Shown here one piece after another: positions 38,112 to 47,838 of a DNA stretch of 64,000 nt (the stretch's first letter is position 1; the number at the start of each line of letters is the position of its first letter). The stretch is from NCBI RefSeq assembly GCF_031844685.1, contig NZ_CP134605.1:3616001-3680000 (forward strand), in the 5' to 3' direction. The stretch is from Streptomyces sp. ITFR-21. Its GTDB lineage: Bacteria > Actinomycetota > Actinomycetes > Streptomycetales > Streptomycetaceae. The notes under the pieces are model-generated. The model was not told the DNA's origin, searched no databases, and saw only the letters and a list, made by a program, of their open reading frames with translations. The position numbers and the translations under genes are program-made.

Positions 38112-41100
38112 TCAAGAATTCGCCTGCTGATCGACCGCCGCTTCGTAGAAGGCATCCGCGAGGGCCACGATGATCGCGTTGATAGCCGGCCCGTCGGTGA
38201 AGAAGTAGTCAGCCATCGCGTTGTGGGCGTCCTGGTTATCCGCAACCGCTTCCGTGACGGCTTCCTGGAAGTCCGGCGACTCCAGGAACTGCTTCTTGGT
38301 GTTGGCCTTGGTCTGGTTGACCAGGTCAGTGTTGGCGAGCAGCCGCTGGACGAGCCCCTGAACGAACTCCCGGACCTGGGAGGCAGCGAAGGACTCCGCG
38401 CCGAAAAGGTCGTTCATCTTGTCTATGACGACCTGGAGCGCGACGTACTTCGGGTCCTTCTTTGCCCCAGTGCCGGCGGCGCTGATGCCCTTCAGCTGCC
38501 CGTCGCCCACGAGGGAGATGTCGACCGGGATCGCCTTGTTGTGCTTGACCCCGACCAGCACCACGTCGGAGAGGTCGACCTCCGCCGTCCACGAGGACTC
38601 GGCGATGACCTTCTCCAGCAGCCGGAGGAAGATGGAGAGCATCTCCATGTAGGGGTCGCCGTAGTCGACGATCTGGGACATGAAGTCGTAGAGGCGTACA
38701 TAGGTGGAGACGTCCTTGCGGAAGAGGTCGAGCTCGTTGAGCGTGACCTTGTCCTCTTCCTCGATCGCCCGCGCGTAGCGGCGGCGGAAGTCATGCTGCG
38801 CCGGGCTGATCGCCGCCGAGAGCGCATTGTTGCCCTTCCGGGTCACCCACAGCGCGGCGACCTTGCGGACGTCGTCTTCGGTGTAGACACCGAGCTGGGC
38901 GAGCTTGTTGGCCAGGTGGACGACGACGTACGGGTCGGTCTCGGTCTCCAGTGTGGCGTCCTTGAAGTACGGCTCAAAGGCCGCCTTGATCTCCTCGGGC
39001 TTGTTGGCGAAGTCGATGACGAACGTCTTGCGCTTCTGCTCGCCGCCGGCGGTGCGGTGGGTGCGGTTCAGCCGTGAGAGCGTCTGCACCGCGGTGATGC
39101 CCGGCAGCTTCTTGTCGACGTACATGGCCGACAGCAGCGGCTGGTCGAAGCCGGTCTGGAACTTGTTGGCGACCAGCATGATCTTGTAGGTCTGCCCCTT
39201 GAAGGCGGCTGCCAGATCCGTCCCGGCACCGGGGTTCATGTTGGCCTCGGTGTACTCGTCGTCCTCTGACGGCTGCGGGCCCCAGTCGCTGTGCCAGGTC
39301 TCGTTCTCGGGCATCGTCACCCCGCCGGAGAAGGCGACCAGAGTGCGGTAGTTGTACGAGGCGTCCGCAGCGCGGCGCTTGGTGATGTAGGCGTCTATGG
39401 CCAGCTTGTACTTCACCGCGGACCTACGGGAGCCGGTCACCACCATTGCCTTCGCTCGGCCTTCCAGGAGGTAGGCCACGTTGATGTGGAAGTGCTCGAC
39501 GATGATCTGCACCTTCTGGCTGATGTTCGTCGGGTGGAGCAGCACCCACCGCATCAGGCCCTTACGGGCGGTGCCCTCCTCGACCTCGCCCCCGGCATCA
39601 TCACCGCTCCCGGCCTTGCCCGCGATCTTCAGTGCGGTGTCGTAGCTCTGGTAACCCTTGAGCACGTCGAGGATGTAGCCCTCCTCGATCGCCTGCTTCA
39701 TCGAGTACAGGTGGAACTCGCGCGGCTTCCCGTCGGCGCCCTTGCGGCCGAACAGTTCGAGGGTCTTGCTCTTCGGCGTCGCGGTGAAGGCGAAGTAGGA
39801 GATGTTCTCCGACTCGGCTCGCTCTGCCATCTCGGACGCGAGGACCGCCTCCACGTCGACCTCGCCGCCGTCCTCGATCTCCTGGATCTCCTCGGCGGTC
39901 AGCACCTGCTTCAGCTTCGCGGAGATCTGGCCCGACTGGGAGGAGTGCGCCTCATCGGCGATGACGGCGAACCGCTTGCCCTTCAGACCTGCGTCGCTAC
40001 GGATCTCGTCCAGGGCGTATGGGAACGTCTGCAGCGTCACGACGATGATCAGCTCGCCGTTCTTCAGCGCCTGCGCCAGCAGGCCCGACTTCGACTTCGC
40101 GCCGGCCTTGCGGACATCCTCGGGCCCGATGGTGGCGACGATCTTGCCGGTGCCGTCGATCTGCCGGATCGCGTCCTGCAACTGGGTGTCGAGCACGGTG
40201 CGGTCCACGACGACGATGACCGAGTCGAAGACCTTCTGGTCGTCGATGTGCAGCCGCGCCAGGCGGTGGGCGGTCCAGGCGATGGTGTTCGTCTTCCCCG
40301 ATCCGGCCGAGTGCTCGACCAGGTACCGCTGCCCGACGCCTTCCTCGCGCACCGCGTCCACGATGTTCGTGACGGCCTCCCACTGGTGGAACCGCGGGAA
40401 GAGCATGCTCATGCGCCGTACCGAGGTGCCGGTCGAGACGTCCCATTCCTCCCTGGTCTGGACGATCATCAGCCGGCCGACGATGTTCAGCCAGGCGTGC
40501 TTCTCCCACACCCGTTCCCACAGGTACGCCGTCGCCGACCGGCCGTCAGTGCCGGGCGGGTTGCCCTCGCCGCTGTCGAAGCCGGTGTTGAACGGCATGA
40601 AGTGGGTCTTGTCGCCTTCCAGCCTCGTCGTCATCGCTGCCAGGTCGTTCGAGACAGCGAAGTGCACCAGAGCCCTGTGCCCGAAGGAGAGCAACGGCTC
40701 GGGACGGCCGTTCGTCAGCGGGTTGCGGTCCTGCTTGTACTGGTTGACCGCCTCGTTCAGCGACTGGGTGAAGTCGGTCTTCAGCTCCACCGTGGCCACC
40801 GGGAGCCCGTTGATGAAGAACACCAGATCGATGCTGCGCTGGTCGGCGGTCGAGAAGTGCACCTGCCGCACGACCCGCACCCGCATCGCCTCGTACTGAG
40901 CCGTGCTCGTCGCATTGAGCGACGTCTCCGGACGGAACTGCGCCATCTTCAGCCGGCCGCCGCCGATGAACTGCACCCCGTTGCGCAGGATGTTCAGCGT
41001 CCCGCCGCCGTGCTCCAACGGCCGGTCGAGCGCAGCGGTCAGCACGTCGAGGAACTTCGCTTGCGATCCTGCTGCCTTCAGCGCCTTCTCGTACGCCGGC

Positions 41101-41261
41101 TCCTGGGTCGCTTCCAGCCACGCGAACAGGTCAGCCGGGAACAGCGCCCGCTCCCGGTCGTACTCCCCGCCGTCGTGGTCGTTCGTCGAGTACAGCCAGC
41201 CGTAATCCCGGAGGTATTCGCAGATCTCCTTCTCGAAGACGGCCTCGTTGTGATCGGCCAC
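38112..41261 (-). CDS. hsdR: Type I restriction endonuclease subunit R
   Basis: Motor and nuclease subunit of the type I restriction-modification complex; cuts DNA lacking the methylation pattern set by HsdS/HsdM. It has 1049 residues. The N-terminal PD-(D/E)xK nuclease includes VATVELKTDF (about 178). The SF2 helicase has Walker A EHSAGSGKTN (about 315), a DEAH-type ADEAHSSQ (about 432) and TATPK; QTLSRLNRTHR is motif VI-like. GTG 41261 shares one base with the hsdS stop. It converges with the lanthipeptide operon across 259 bp in which I see no gene. Confidence 0.94.
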   Translation of the reverse strand: MADHNEAVFEKEICEYLRDYGWLYSTNDHDGGEYDRERALFPADLFAWLEATQEPAYEKALKAAGSQAKFLDVLTAALDRPLEHGGGTLNILRNGVQFIGGGRLKMAQFRPETSLNATSTAQYEAMRVRVVRQVHFSTADQRSIDLVFFINGLPVATVELKTDFTQSLNEAVNQYKQDRNPLTNGRPEPLLSFGHRALVHFAVSNDLAAMTTRLEGDKTHFMPFNTGFDSGEGNPPGTDGRSATAYLWERVWEKHAWLNIVGRLMIVQTREEWDVSTGTSVRRMSMLFPRFHQWEAVTNIVDAVREEGVGQRYLVEHSAGSGKTNTIAWTAHRLARLHIDDQKVFDSVIVVVDRTVLDTQLQDAIRQIDGTGKIVATIGPEDVRKAGAKSKSGLLAQALKNGELIIVVTLQTFPYALDEIRSDAGLKGKRFAVIADEAHSSQSGQISAKLKQVLTAEEIQEIEDGGEVDVEAVLASEMAERAESENISYFAFTATPKSKTLELFGRKGADGKPREFHLYSMKQAIEEGYILDVLKGYQSYDTALKIAGKAGSGDDAGGEVEEGTARKGLMRWVLLHPTNISQKVQIIVEHFHINVAYLLEGRAKAMVVTGSRRSAVKYKLAIDAYITKRRAADASYNYRTLVAFSGGVTMPENETWHSDWGPQPSEDDEYTEANMNPGAGTDLAAAFKGQTYKIMLVANKFQTGFDQPLLSAMYVDKKLPGITAVQTLSRLNRTHRTAGGEQKRKTFVIDFANKPEEIKAAFEPYFKDATLETETDPYVVVHLANKLAQLGVYTEDDVRKVAALWVTRKGNNALSAAISPAQHDFRRRYARAIEEEDKVTLNELDLFRKDVSTYVRLYDFMSQIVDYGDPYMEMLSIFLRLLEKVIAESSWTAEVDLSDVVLVGVKHNKAIPVDISLVGDGQLKGISAAGTGAKKDPKYVALQVVIDKMNDLFGAESFAASQVREFVQGLVQRLLANTDLVNQTKANTKKQFLESPDFQEAVTEAVADNQDAHNAMADYFFTDGPAINAIIVALADAFYEAAVDQQANS

Positions 41262-42502
41262 TACGCCGCCTCTCGGACGTTGATCTGGCCGGTGACAGCG
41301 GCCGTGATGAGCGCCGACCGGCGCTCGCGGGCGAGTTCGATGAAACGTTCGGTCTCGGCGATGAGCGTGTCGATCTTTGCCGTCCGCTCATCGAGGGATG
41401 CCGCGATGTTTCGCTGTTCGTTGATGGGCGCGAGTGGTACACGAAGTCCCCTGATGTCATCGAGGGCCAACTGCATCTTCGCCCCGCCTGCGGCACCCTC
41501 CTTGAGCTGGTCTTGGCCCGTGGTGGTCAGCATGAACCACCCGATGAACCTGGAATCCATGTGCTCTGACTCCAAACGGCAGAGAGCCACATGCTGGCTA
41601 ACATACGCACCTACCCAGTCGCCCCCAACCACGGCGACTGATCCCAAGTAGGCGGTGATGGAGAAGAGCAGATCTTCCGCCTTCAGTATCGTTCGGGACC
41701 CCTCGGTAACTTCCAATGGGATGTCTACGAACTGGATATCACCTCGAAGATCAAGATTACCTCGCGGCAAGTTTCCAATGCGAACGAAGCGCTCGCCCTC
41801 ATCTGCATAGTAGTCGCCCCAGCCGCGGGATCCACTCGTCAAAAATCTGATGTGCCTGCGCAATTGAATGCGCGGCGATTCGAGCATCGAGAAAGCCAAA
41901 TCAATGATTGCTTGACGGCGCTCGCGGAGCATCTCGACCAGCCGCTGCTGCTCCTCGATGAGCGTGTCGATGCGCGCCGTCTCGCGGTCGAGATAGTCGG
42001 CGATGGTTCGCTGCTCCTGCACCGGTGGCAGCAAGATAGGCATGAGTCTGAGCTGATCGTTGTCGATCTCTGCCTGCCCGATCCGGACGCCCCGGGAAAG
42101 CAAGCTGTAGCCGTTTGCGTAAGCCGTCGACCGCAATAGCCAGTTGAGATATCGATTGTCTTCGCCGTGGCGAGGAGCGAAGCAGATGTAGTGCCCGGAG
42201 ACGATGCCCCGGAGAGATGAGATCCCGACCGAGCCCTGCCAGGCTTTCATGCGGTTGGCGACGAGCCAGCCAGGATGCACCAGTTGATAGATGCTGCGGT
42301 TCTCAGCGGTCTGGTTGAGATTATCGCGAGAGTCCTTCGCGATAACCCCGAACTCGCGGAACACGGAGAGCATCCGCTCATCGGGATGGTCGACATCCTT
42401 GATCCGCTCGAACATCGACCAAAGGGGCTTCATCGTCCAACCTGGCGGCACATGACCAAGCCACGGTACTTCGGAGTCGACCAAATTCGTACGCAGCGTC
42501 AT
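41261..42502 (-). CDS. hsdS: Type I restriction-modification specificity subunit S
   Basis: Recognises the bipartite target sequence for HsdM/HsdR. It is 413 residues long, with two target-recognition domains (about 10-165 and 205-355). Each ends in the conserved PPVQEQRTIADYLD and API-NEQRNIAASLD motifs and a coiled coil (ARIDTLIEEQQRLVEMLRER; AKIDTLIAETERFIELARER). The recognition domains are clearly lower in GC than hsdM and hsdR, as expected for exchangeable specificity modules. It overlaps hsdM by 4 bp. Confidence 0.94.
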   Translation of the reverse strand: MTLRTNLVDSEVPWLGHVPPGWTMKPLWSMFERIKDVDHPDERMLSVFREFGVIAKDSRDNLNQTAENRSIYQLVHPGWLVANRMKAWQGSVGISSLRGIVSGHYICFAPRHGEDNRYLNWLLRSTAYANGYSLLSRGVRIGQAEIDNDQLRLMPILLPPVQEQRTIADYLDRETARIDTLIEEQQRLVEMLRERRQAIIDLAFSMLESPRIQLRRHIRFLTSGSRGWGDYYADEGERFVRIGNLPRGNLDLRGDIQFVDIPLEVTEGSRTILKAEDLLFSITAYLGSVAVVGGDWVGAYVSQHVALCRLESEHMDSRFIGWFMLTTTGQDQLKEGAAGGAKMQLALDDIRGLRVPLAPINEQRNIAASLDERTAKIDTLIAETERFIELARERRSALITAAVTGQINVREAA

Positions 42503-44256
42503 CCCTCGACCTCCCGCAAAAGGTTCAGGATCTTGGCGACCTGCTTCTCCAGATCAGCGTCGATCTCGGAGAGTGGGCGGGGTGGGGCGTACCTGTAGAA
42601 ATGGCGGGTGAAGGGGATCTCGTAGCCGGTCTTGGTCTTGGCCCAGTCGATCCAGGCGTCCGGGACGTGCGGCTTCACTTCCGTGTCAAAGTACGTCTGG
42701 ACGACCTCGCGCAGCCCTTCCGCGCCGGCGGTCGAGCCGCCGTAGGTGAAGGGCACGTTCTCAGTGTCACGCTTCTTGGAGTCGGCCTTCGGGGCGCCCT
42801 TGCGGTCGACGATAGGCTTGCCGTCCTCGTCGAGCAGAGGACGTTCGACAGTGACGGTCCAGTAGCCGAACTCGTCGTTGCGCAGAACCTTGGAGAGGTC
42901 AGGGTCGGCTGCCTCGAAGTCGGCGTACAACTGTACGACCTTGGCGCGGTCGGCATCGCTGATCTCGCGCCCCTTAGCTCCGAGGTTCTTACGCATCTTG
43001 GTCCAGAACGACGTGCCGTCGATGAGCTGGACCTTGCCCCGCCGGTCGGGGTGCTTGGTGTTGTCGAGGATCCAGATGTAGGTGGCGATGCCGGTGTTGA
43101 AGAACATGTTGGTCGGCAGTGCGATGATCGCCTCAACCAGGTCGCTCTCGATCAGCCACCGGCGGATGTTGGAGGGACCGGACTCGGCGCCACCGTTGAA
43201 CAGGGGCGAGCCGTTCATGACGATGCCGACGCGACCGCCGCCGTCCTCCGGGGCGCGCATCTTGTGAGCCAGGTGCAGCAGGAAGAGCATCTGGCCGTCG
43301 GAGGTGGCAGGCAGGCCCGGGGCGAAGCGGCCGTAGGGGCCGGCAGAGGCACGCTCCTCCTGCACTGCCTTGGCGTACTGCTTCCAGTCCACCCCGTACG
43401 GCGGGTTGGACATGCAGTAGTCGAACTGGCGTTCCTTGAAGGCTGGATCAGTGAGGGTGTTACCAAACGCGATATGGGCTACTTCGTGCCCCTTCGCCAG
43501 TAGGTCGGACTTGCAGATGGCGTACGACTGCGGGTTGTACTCCTGTCCCCACAAGCTCAGCCGTGCGTCGGGATGCTGCCCGAGCAGGTGCTCTTCGGCC
43601 AGGGAGAGCATGCCGCCAGTGCCAGCGGTGGGGTCGTAGAGCGACCTCACAATGGCGCCCTCGGCGCGGCCGGCCTCCTCCTCGACGTCCTTCTCCGCGA
43701 AGAGCAGGTCGACCAGCAGCCGGATGGCGTCGCGCGGCGTGTAGTGGTCTCCGGAGGTCTCGTTCGCGGCCTCGTTGAACTTGCGGATGATGTACTCGAA
43801 CGCATCACCCATGTCGGCGTTCGACACCACGTCGGGATGCAGGTCGACGCCGCTGAAGGACCGGACGATCTCGCGCAGGAGCCCGGCCTTTTCCAGCGCC
43901 AGGATCTCCTTCTTGAAGTCGAAGTACTCGAACACGTCCACGTCGGCGGAGAACCGGTCGATGTAGTCGGTGAGGTTGTCCGCCAGCCCGTCCGCGTCGG
44001 CCAGCAGGTTGGCGAACCCGTAGTTGGAGGTGTTGTAGAACTGCCGTCCCGTGAGCTTCTTGACCTCGACCTTGAGCCGGTTCGGGTTCTCGTACCGCGC
44101 AGCCAGCTCCCGTACCGCGGCTCGGTCCGGCTCGAGCACACAGTCGAGCCGCCGCAGGATGGTGAACGGGAGGATCACCGTCCCGTACTGATTGGGGCGG
44201 TAGGGGCCCCGAAGCTGGTCAGCGATTGACCAGATGAAGCTACCGAGCGTGCTCAC
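42499..44256 (-). CDS. hsdM: Type I restriction-modification methyltransferase subunit M
   Basis: N6-adenine methyltransferase that protects the host's sites. It has 585 residues: the N-terminal HsdM_N region, then the SAM-binding DPTAGTGGM and the catalytic MSNPPYGVDW. GTG 44256 is preferred: GAGGAA lies 6 bp upstream and the product begins MSTLGSFIWSIADQLRGPYR, as expected. A GTG at 44268 has no ribosome site. It is the first gene of hsdM-hsdS-hsdR; all three overlap, giving fixed stoichiometry. About 300 bp upstream (44257-44554) hold no gene that I can see. Confidence 0.94.
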   Translation of the reverse strand: MSTLGSFIWSIADQLRGPYRPNQYGTVILPFTILRRLDCVLEPDRAAVRELAARYENPNRLKVEVKKLTGRQFYNTSNYGFANLLADADGLADNLTDYIDRFSADVDVFEYFDFKKEILALEKAGLLREIVRSFSGVDLHPDVVSNADMGDAFEYIIRKFNEAANETSGDHYTPRDAIRLLVDLLFAEKDVEEEAGRAEGAIVRSLYDPTAGTGGMLSLAEEHLLGQHPDARLSLWGQEYNPQSYAICKSDLLAKGHEVAHIAFGNTLTDPAFKERQFDYCMSNPPYGVDWKQYAKAVQEERASAGPYGRFAPGLPATSDGQMLFLLHLAHKMRAPEDGGGRVGIVMNGSPLFNGGAESGPSNIRRWLIESDLVEAIIALPTNMFFNTGIATYIWILDNTKHPDRRGKVQLIDGTSFWTKMRKNLGAKGREISDADRAKVVQLYADFEAADPDLSKVLRNDEFGYWTVTVERPLLDEDGKPIVDRKGAPKADSKKRDTENVPFTYGGSTAGAEGLREVVQTYFDTEVKPHVPDAWIDWAKTKTGYEIPFTRHFYRYAPPRPLSEIDADLEKQVAKILNLLREVEG

Positions 44257-44554
44257 AAGGTTCCTCACGAGAATCGTCTAGCAGTGACGACCACTTTGCC
44301 AGAGCCAGCGATCAGCGTCTTATGGTTCAGCTGCGGGACTCAGCCTCACCTCGTGACTCCGTGACGTCCAGCTCCTCGGCGGGCTGTTTCGGCGCTGAGC
44401 TCTCAGGCATCGCTGGGGGCCAGTTGGGACCCGACTCGGTCCCCAAGCTCCGCGAGACGGCCCTCAGCGACTCGGGTCAGTGCTCTGATCTGCGCTCATG
44501 CCCAGCTTCAGGGTGGTGATCTTGACTGCGACTACATCGAGTGGGCGTGCCAGT

Positions 44555-45724
44555 TCAGGACGACAACCGCCGCAGGCGGCTGGCGGCTGCCGCCAGGACG
44601 TCCTGCTTCTTGCAGAAGGCGAAGCGGACCTGGGTGCGGCCGGCGTCCGGGTCGTCGTAGAAGACGGAGTTGGGGACGGCGACCACGCCGCAGCGTTCGG
44701 GGAGGGCGCGGCAGAAGGCGAGGGCGTCCTTCTCGCCGAGGGCTGCGATGTCCGTCGTGATGAAGTACGTGCCCTGGGGGCGGTAGACCTCGAAGCCCGC
44801 GGTGGTGAGGCCGGCTGCCAGGAGGTCGCGCTTCGCCTGGAGGTCGTCGCGGAAGGCGGTGAAGTACGAGTCCGGGAGGCGGAGGGCTTCTGCGATGGCG
44901 TACTGGAAGGGGCCCGAAGCGACGTAGGTGAGGAACTGCTTGGTGGTGCGGACGGCCGCGAGGAGGGGAGCGGAGGCGGTAACCCAGCCGACCTTCCAAC
45001 CCGTAAACGAGAAGGTCTTGCCCGCCGAGGAGATGGAGACCGTCCGGTCGCGCATGCCGGGCAGGGAGATCAGCGGGGTGTGGGCGCCGCCGTCGAAGAC
45101 CAGGTGCTCGTAGACCTCGTCGGTGACAACGATGAGGTCGCGTTCGACGGCGAGTTCGGCGATAACCGTCAACTCGTCGCGGGTGAGGACCATGCCCGTG
45201 GGGTTGTGGGGAGAGTTGAGGAGTAGCAGGCGGGTGCGAGGTGTGACGGCCTGCCGTAGCGCGTCGAGGTCGGGGCGGAAGTCGGGGGCGCGCAGAGTCA
45301 GCGGGACGCGGACGCCGCCGGCCATGGCGATGGAGGCCGCGTAGGAGTCGTAGAACGGCTCGAACGCGATCACCTCGTCGCCGGGTTCGAGCAGCGCGAG
45401 CATCGCCGCCGCGATCGCCTCCGTCGCGCCCGCGGTGACCAGCACCTCCGTGTCCGGGTCGAAGCTCAGACCGTAGAACCGCTGCTGGTGGTCGGCGATC
45501 GCCGTACGCAACTCCGGAACGCCCATCCCCGGCGGGTACTGGTTACCGCGGCCGTCGCGCAGCGCGCGCACCGCGGCCTCCCGGATCGCCTCCGGACCGT
45601 CCGTGTCGGGGAAGCCCTGGCCCAGGTTGATCGCACCAGTCGCCAGCGCCAGCGCGGACATCTCCGCGAAGATCGTCGTCCCGAGCCCGTCCAGCCTGCG
45701 GTTCAGCAGCGGCCTTCCGCTCAT
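44555..45724 (-). CDS. PLP-dependent class I/II aminotransferase (complete copy)
   Basis: Fold-type I aminotransferase, similar to methionine/kynurenine-type and succinyldiaminopimelate aminotransferases; the exact substrate is not evident. The 389 residues include INLGQGFPDTDGP near the start, NSPHNPTGMVL (about 170), DEVYEHL, and the Schiff-base Lys in SSAGKTFSFTGWKVGW (about 233). ATG 45724 begins MSGRPLLNRRLDGLG. A partial copy of the same gene lies immediately upstream. At the protein level the copies are highly similar, and 83 bp (45045-45127) match 45895-45977 exactly. In other streptomycetes a single copy lies near clpB, by my recollection. Confidence 0.9.
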   Translation of the reverse strand: MSGRPLLNRRLDGLGTTIFAEMSALALATGAINLGQGFPDTDGPEAIREAAVRALRDGRGNQYPPGMGVPELRTAIADHQQRFYGLSFDPDTEVLVTAGATEAIAAAMLALLEPGDEVIAFEPFYDSYAASIAMAGGVRVPLTLRAPDFRPDLDALRQAVTPRTRLLLLNSPHNPTGMVLTRDELTVIAELAVERDLIVVTDEVYEHLVFDGGAHTPLISLPGMRDRTVSISSAGKTFSFTGWKVGWVTASAPLLAAVRTTKQFLTYVASGPFQYAIAEALRLPDSYFTAFRDDLQAKRDLLAAGLTTAGFEVYRPQGTYFITTDIAALGEKDALAFCRALPERCGVVAVPNSVFYDDPDAGRTQVRFAFCKKQDVLAAAASRLRRLSS

Positions 45725-45791
45725 CTCTCCACCGTCCTCAACCCGAGCACCGTCGTCCGTGGACCATCTTGGCCGATCGCTAGCAGCACGC

Positions 45792-46574
45792 CTACGCGGC
45801 CAGCGTCCAGTAGGTAGGTGAAAACGGCTTGACCCAGCCGACCTTCCAGCCAGTGAAGGAGAAGGTCTTCCCCGCCGAGGAGATGGAGACCGTGCGGTCG
45901 CGCATGCCGGGCAGGGAGATCAGCGGGGTGTGGGCGCCGCCGTCGAAGACCAGGTGCTCGTAGACCTCGTCGGTGACGACGATGAGGTCGCGCTCGACGG
46001 CCAGTTCGGCGACGGCCGTCAGCTCGGCGCGGGTGAGGACCATGCCGGTCGGGTTGTGGGGGGAGTTGAGGAGGAGCAGGCGGGCGCGGGGGGTGACCGC
46101 GTCGCGGAGGGCGTCGAGGTCGGGGCGGAAGTGCGGGGCGTGGAGGGTGAGGGGGACGCGTACGGCACCGGCCATGGCGACGCAGGCGGCGTAGGAGTCG
46201 TAGAAGGGCTCGAAGGCGATCACCTCGTCGCCCGGTTCGAGCAGCGCGAGCATCGTCGCGGCGACGGCCTCGGTGGCGCCCGCGGTGACGAGGACCTCGG
46301 TGTCGGGGTCGAAGCCGAGGCCGTAGCAGCACTTGTGGTGGTCGGTGACGGCGGTGCGCAGCTCGGGGACGCCGGGGCCGGGCGGGTACTGGTTGCCGCG
46401 GCCGTCGCGGACGGCGCAGACGGCCGCCTCGCGGACCGACTCGGGGCCGTCGGTGTCGGGGAAGCCCTGGCCGAGGTTGATCGCACCGGTCGTCTGCGCC
46501 AGCGCCGACATCTCGGCGAAGATCGTGGTGCCGAGCCCGTCCAGCCGCCGGTTCAGCAACGCCCGGTCACGCAT
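45792..46574 (-). pseudogene. 3'-truncated aminotransferase copy
   Basis: A 260-codon remnant aligning to the first 245 residues of the complete aminotransferase at 44555-45724. It keeps the Schiff-base Lys segment SSAGKTFSFTGWKVGW and then diverges at once into KPFSPTYWTLAA and a stop. The C-terminal third, including the small domain needed for folding, is missing, so the product should be inactive. The break at about 45833 marks the right edge of the accessory region. The start ATG 46574 and the upstream region look native. Confidence 0.85.
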
Positions 46575-46973
46575 CCGTCCACCTCCAGGTCAGAAGTCGA
46601 GCGTACTGCCCGAAGCGCCGTTCCCGGCGGTGGTCCCGGCGGTCGGGGCGGCCACCGCGGCGGCCACGGGCGGTCCTTCGCCGCTGCGCCGGACGAAACG
46701 GCGGACGTTTCGAACAACGCGGTGGCTGAACGCCGTTGACCGTTTCGGTGCGGTTGGCTGTCCGATCGGGCGCCCTGCCTGAACACCTGGACCCGTAAGC
46801 GTTCCACAGGAGGGAAAGAAGGCACAGATGGGTAAAAACGCTGAAGTGCGACGGCGTTTCGTGATTCGGTTGTTCTACGGACCCCACGTGGGCACGAGTC
46901 GGCGCACGCCCTCCGAGGCGGGGGGAAAAGTGCGGTCGGCCCATCATCCACTGCGTGCTTGCGGAGCCGACCC
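46575..46973. other. Divergent spacer between aminotransferase remnant and DUF2617 gene
   Basis: Mostly non-coding. The stretch 46800-46900 is AT-richer and contains AAGAAGG 5 bp before ATG 46828, opening a frame MGKNAEVRRRFVIRLFYG that runs into the next gene in another frame. It could be a short leader ORF, but nothing confirms it. Confidence 0.35.
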
Positions 46974-47495
46974 ATGCTCACCACCTTGCACACCGCCTAT
47001 ACGGACACCCGCGCCGGAGACCTCGCCTGGTCCCTCGACAAGGAGCCGCTGCCCGCGCTGGCCGACCTCGACGTCGAGGTGGGGGACGAGTGGGGGTTGC
47101 GCGCCCGGGTCGGGTTACGCCTGCTCGGTGCCTCCCACCAGGTGCTGGTCGCCTCCGAGCGCGGGGAGTGCGCGGAGACGGTGGCCTGTATGCCGGGCAG
47201 CCGGGCGCCGCTGCCCTTCGGGGTGGCCAGGCGGGTCGGGCCGTGGGACTACGAGTTCGCGGCCAGGATCGAGACGTTGTCGCGGGGGTCCTTCGCCGGC
47301 CGCGCCCAGGAGCTGCTCGCGCTGGTCGCCGACCATCCGCACGGGCTGGCCGGCACATTTCCCGGCGACCCGCACGCGTTCACCGCGATGCTGGTGCAGT
47401 GCGCGGAGGGCAGCGTGCGGTGGCGGACCTGGCACGCGTACCCGCAGGAGGGGCGGCTGGTGACGACCCGGTCGCAGGTCAGAGTGCTGGGGTGA
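46974..47495 (+). CDS. DUF2617 family protein
   Basis: A 173-residue conserved actinobacterial protein of unknown function. ATG 46974 (MLTTLHTAYTDTRAGDLAWSL) is the natural start; GGAG lies 8 bp upstream. It has two beta-rich halves, with RVGLRLLGASHQVLV and GPWDYEFAARIETL as conserved steps, ending in VRWRTWHAYPQEGRLVTTRS. There is no signal peptide or membrane segment. It stands upstream of the spermidine-synthase-like gene, as in other streptomycetes. Confidence 0.85.
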   Translation: MLTTLHTAYTDTRAGDLAWSLDKEPLPALADLDVEVGDEWGLRARVGLRLLGASHQVLVASERGECAETVACMPGSRAPLPFGVARRVGPWDYEFAARIETLSRGSFAGRAQELLALVADHPHGLAGTFPGDPHAFTAMLVQCAEGSVRWRTWHAYPQEGRLVTTRSQVRVLG

Positions 47496-47578
47496 GGGGC
47501 CCGCCACCCGCGGGCGGACGGCGGTGACGCGGCGCGGCGCCGCACTGTGCGGCGGGGACAAGGTGGGGCCGGGGCGGG

Positions 47579-47645
47579 GCCGAGGTGCGGGCGGAACAGG
47601 GCCGAGGTGCGAGCTGAACCGGCGCCGAGGTGCGAGCTGAACGGG
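47579..47645. repeat. 22-23-bp tandem repeat, three copies
   Basis: The unit GCCGAGGTGCGAGCTGAAC(C/G)GG occurs at 47601-47623 and 47624-47645, with a diverged copy at 47579-47600. It lies in the non-coding gap before the spermidine-synthase-like gene. Confidence 0.7.
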
Positions 47646-47838
47646 GCCGCGGCGCGGGCGGGAACAGGGCGGGAACGGGGAGCGGGTCGGCGTTCGGCCG
47701 CGGGGCGCGAGCCCGGCCGGGCGGACGCGGGGAACCGCGGCGACACGCCGCGGGTACGCGTATATGTGCCGCCTCCTGTCCCTGATTGCACCCTTGTGGG
47801 TGACTTGGCGGCGCGCCCGCCTGACTTAGCGTGCATGC

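Noticed and set aside
46828-46973. Frame starting MGKNAEVRRRFV with a good ribosome site
   Set aside because: It runs on into the DUF2617 gene in another frame with no stop of its own nearby; a leader ORF is possible, but not supportable as a gene.
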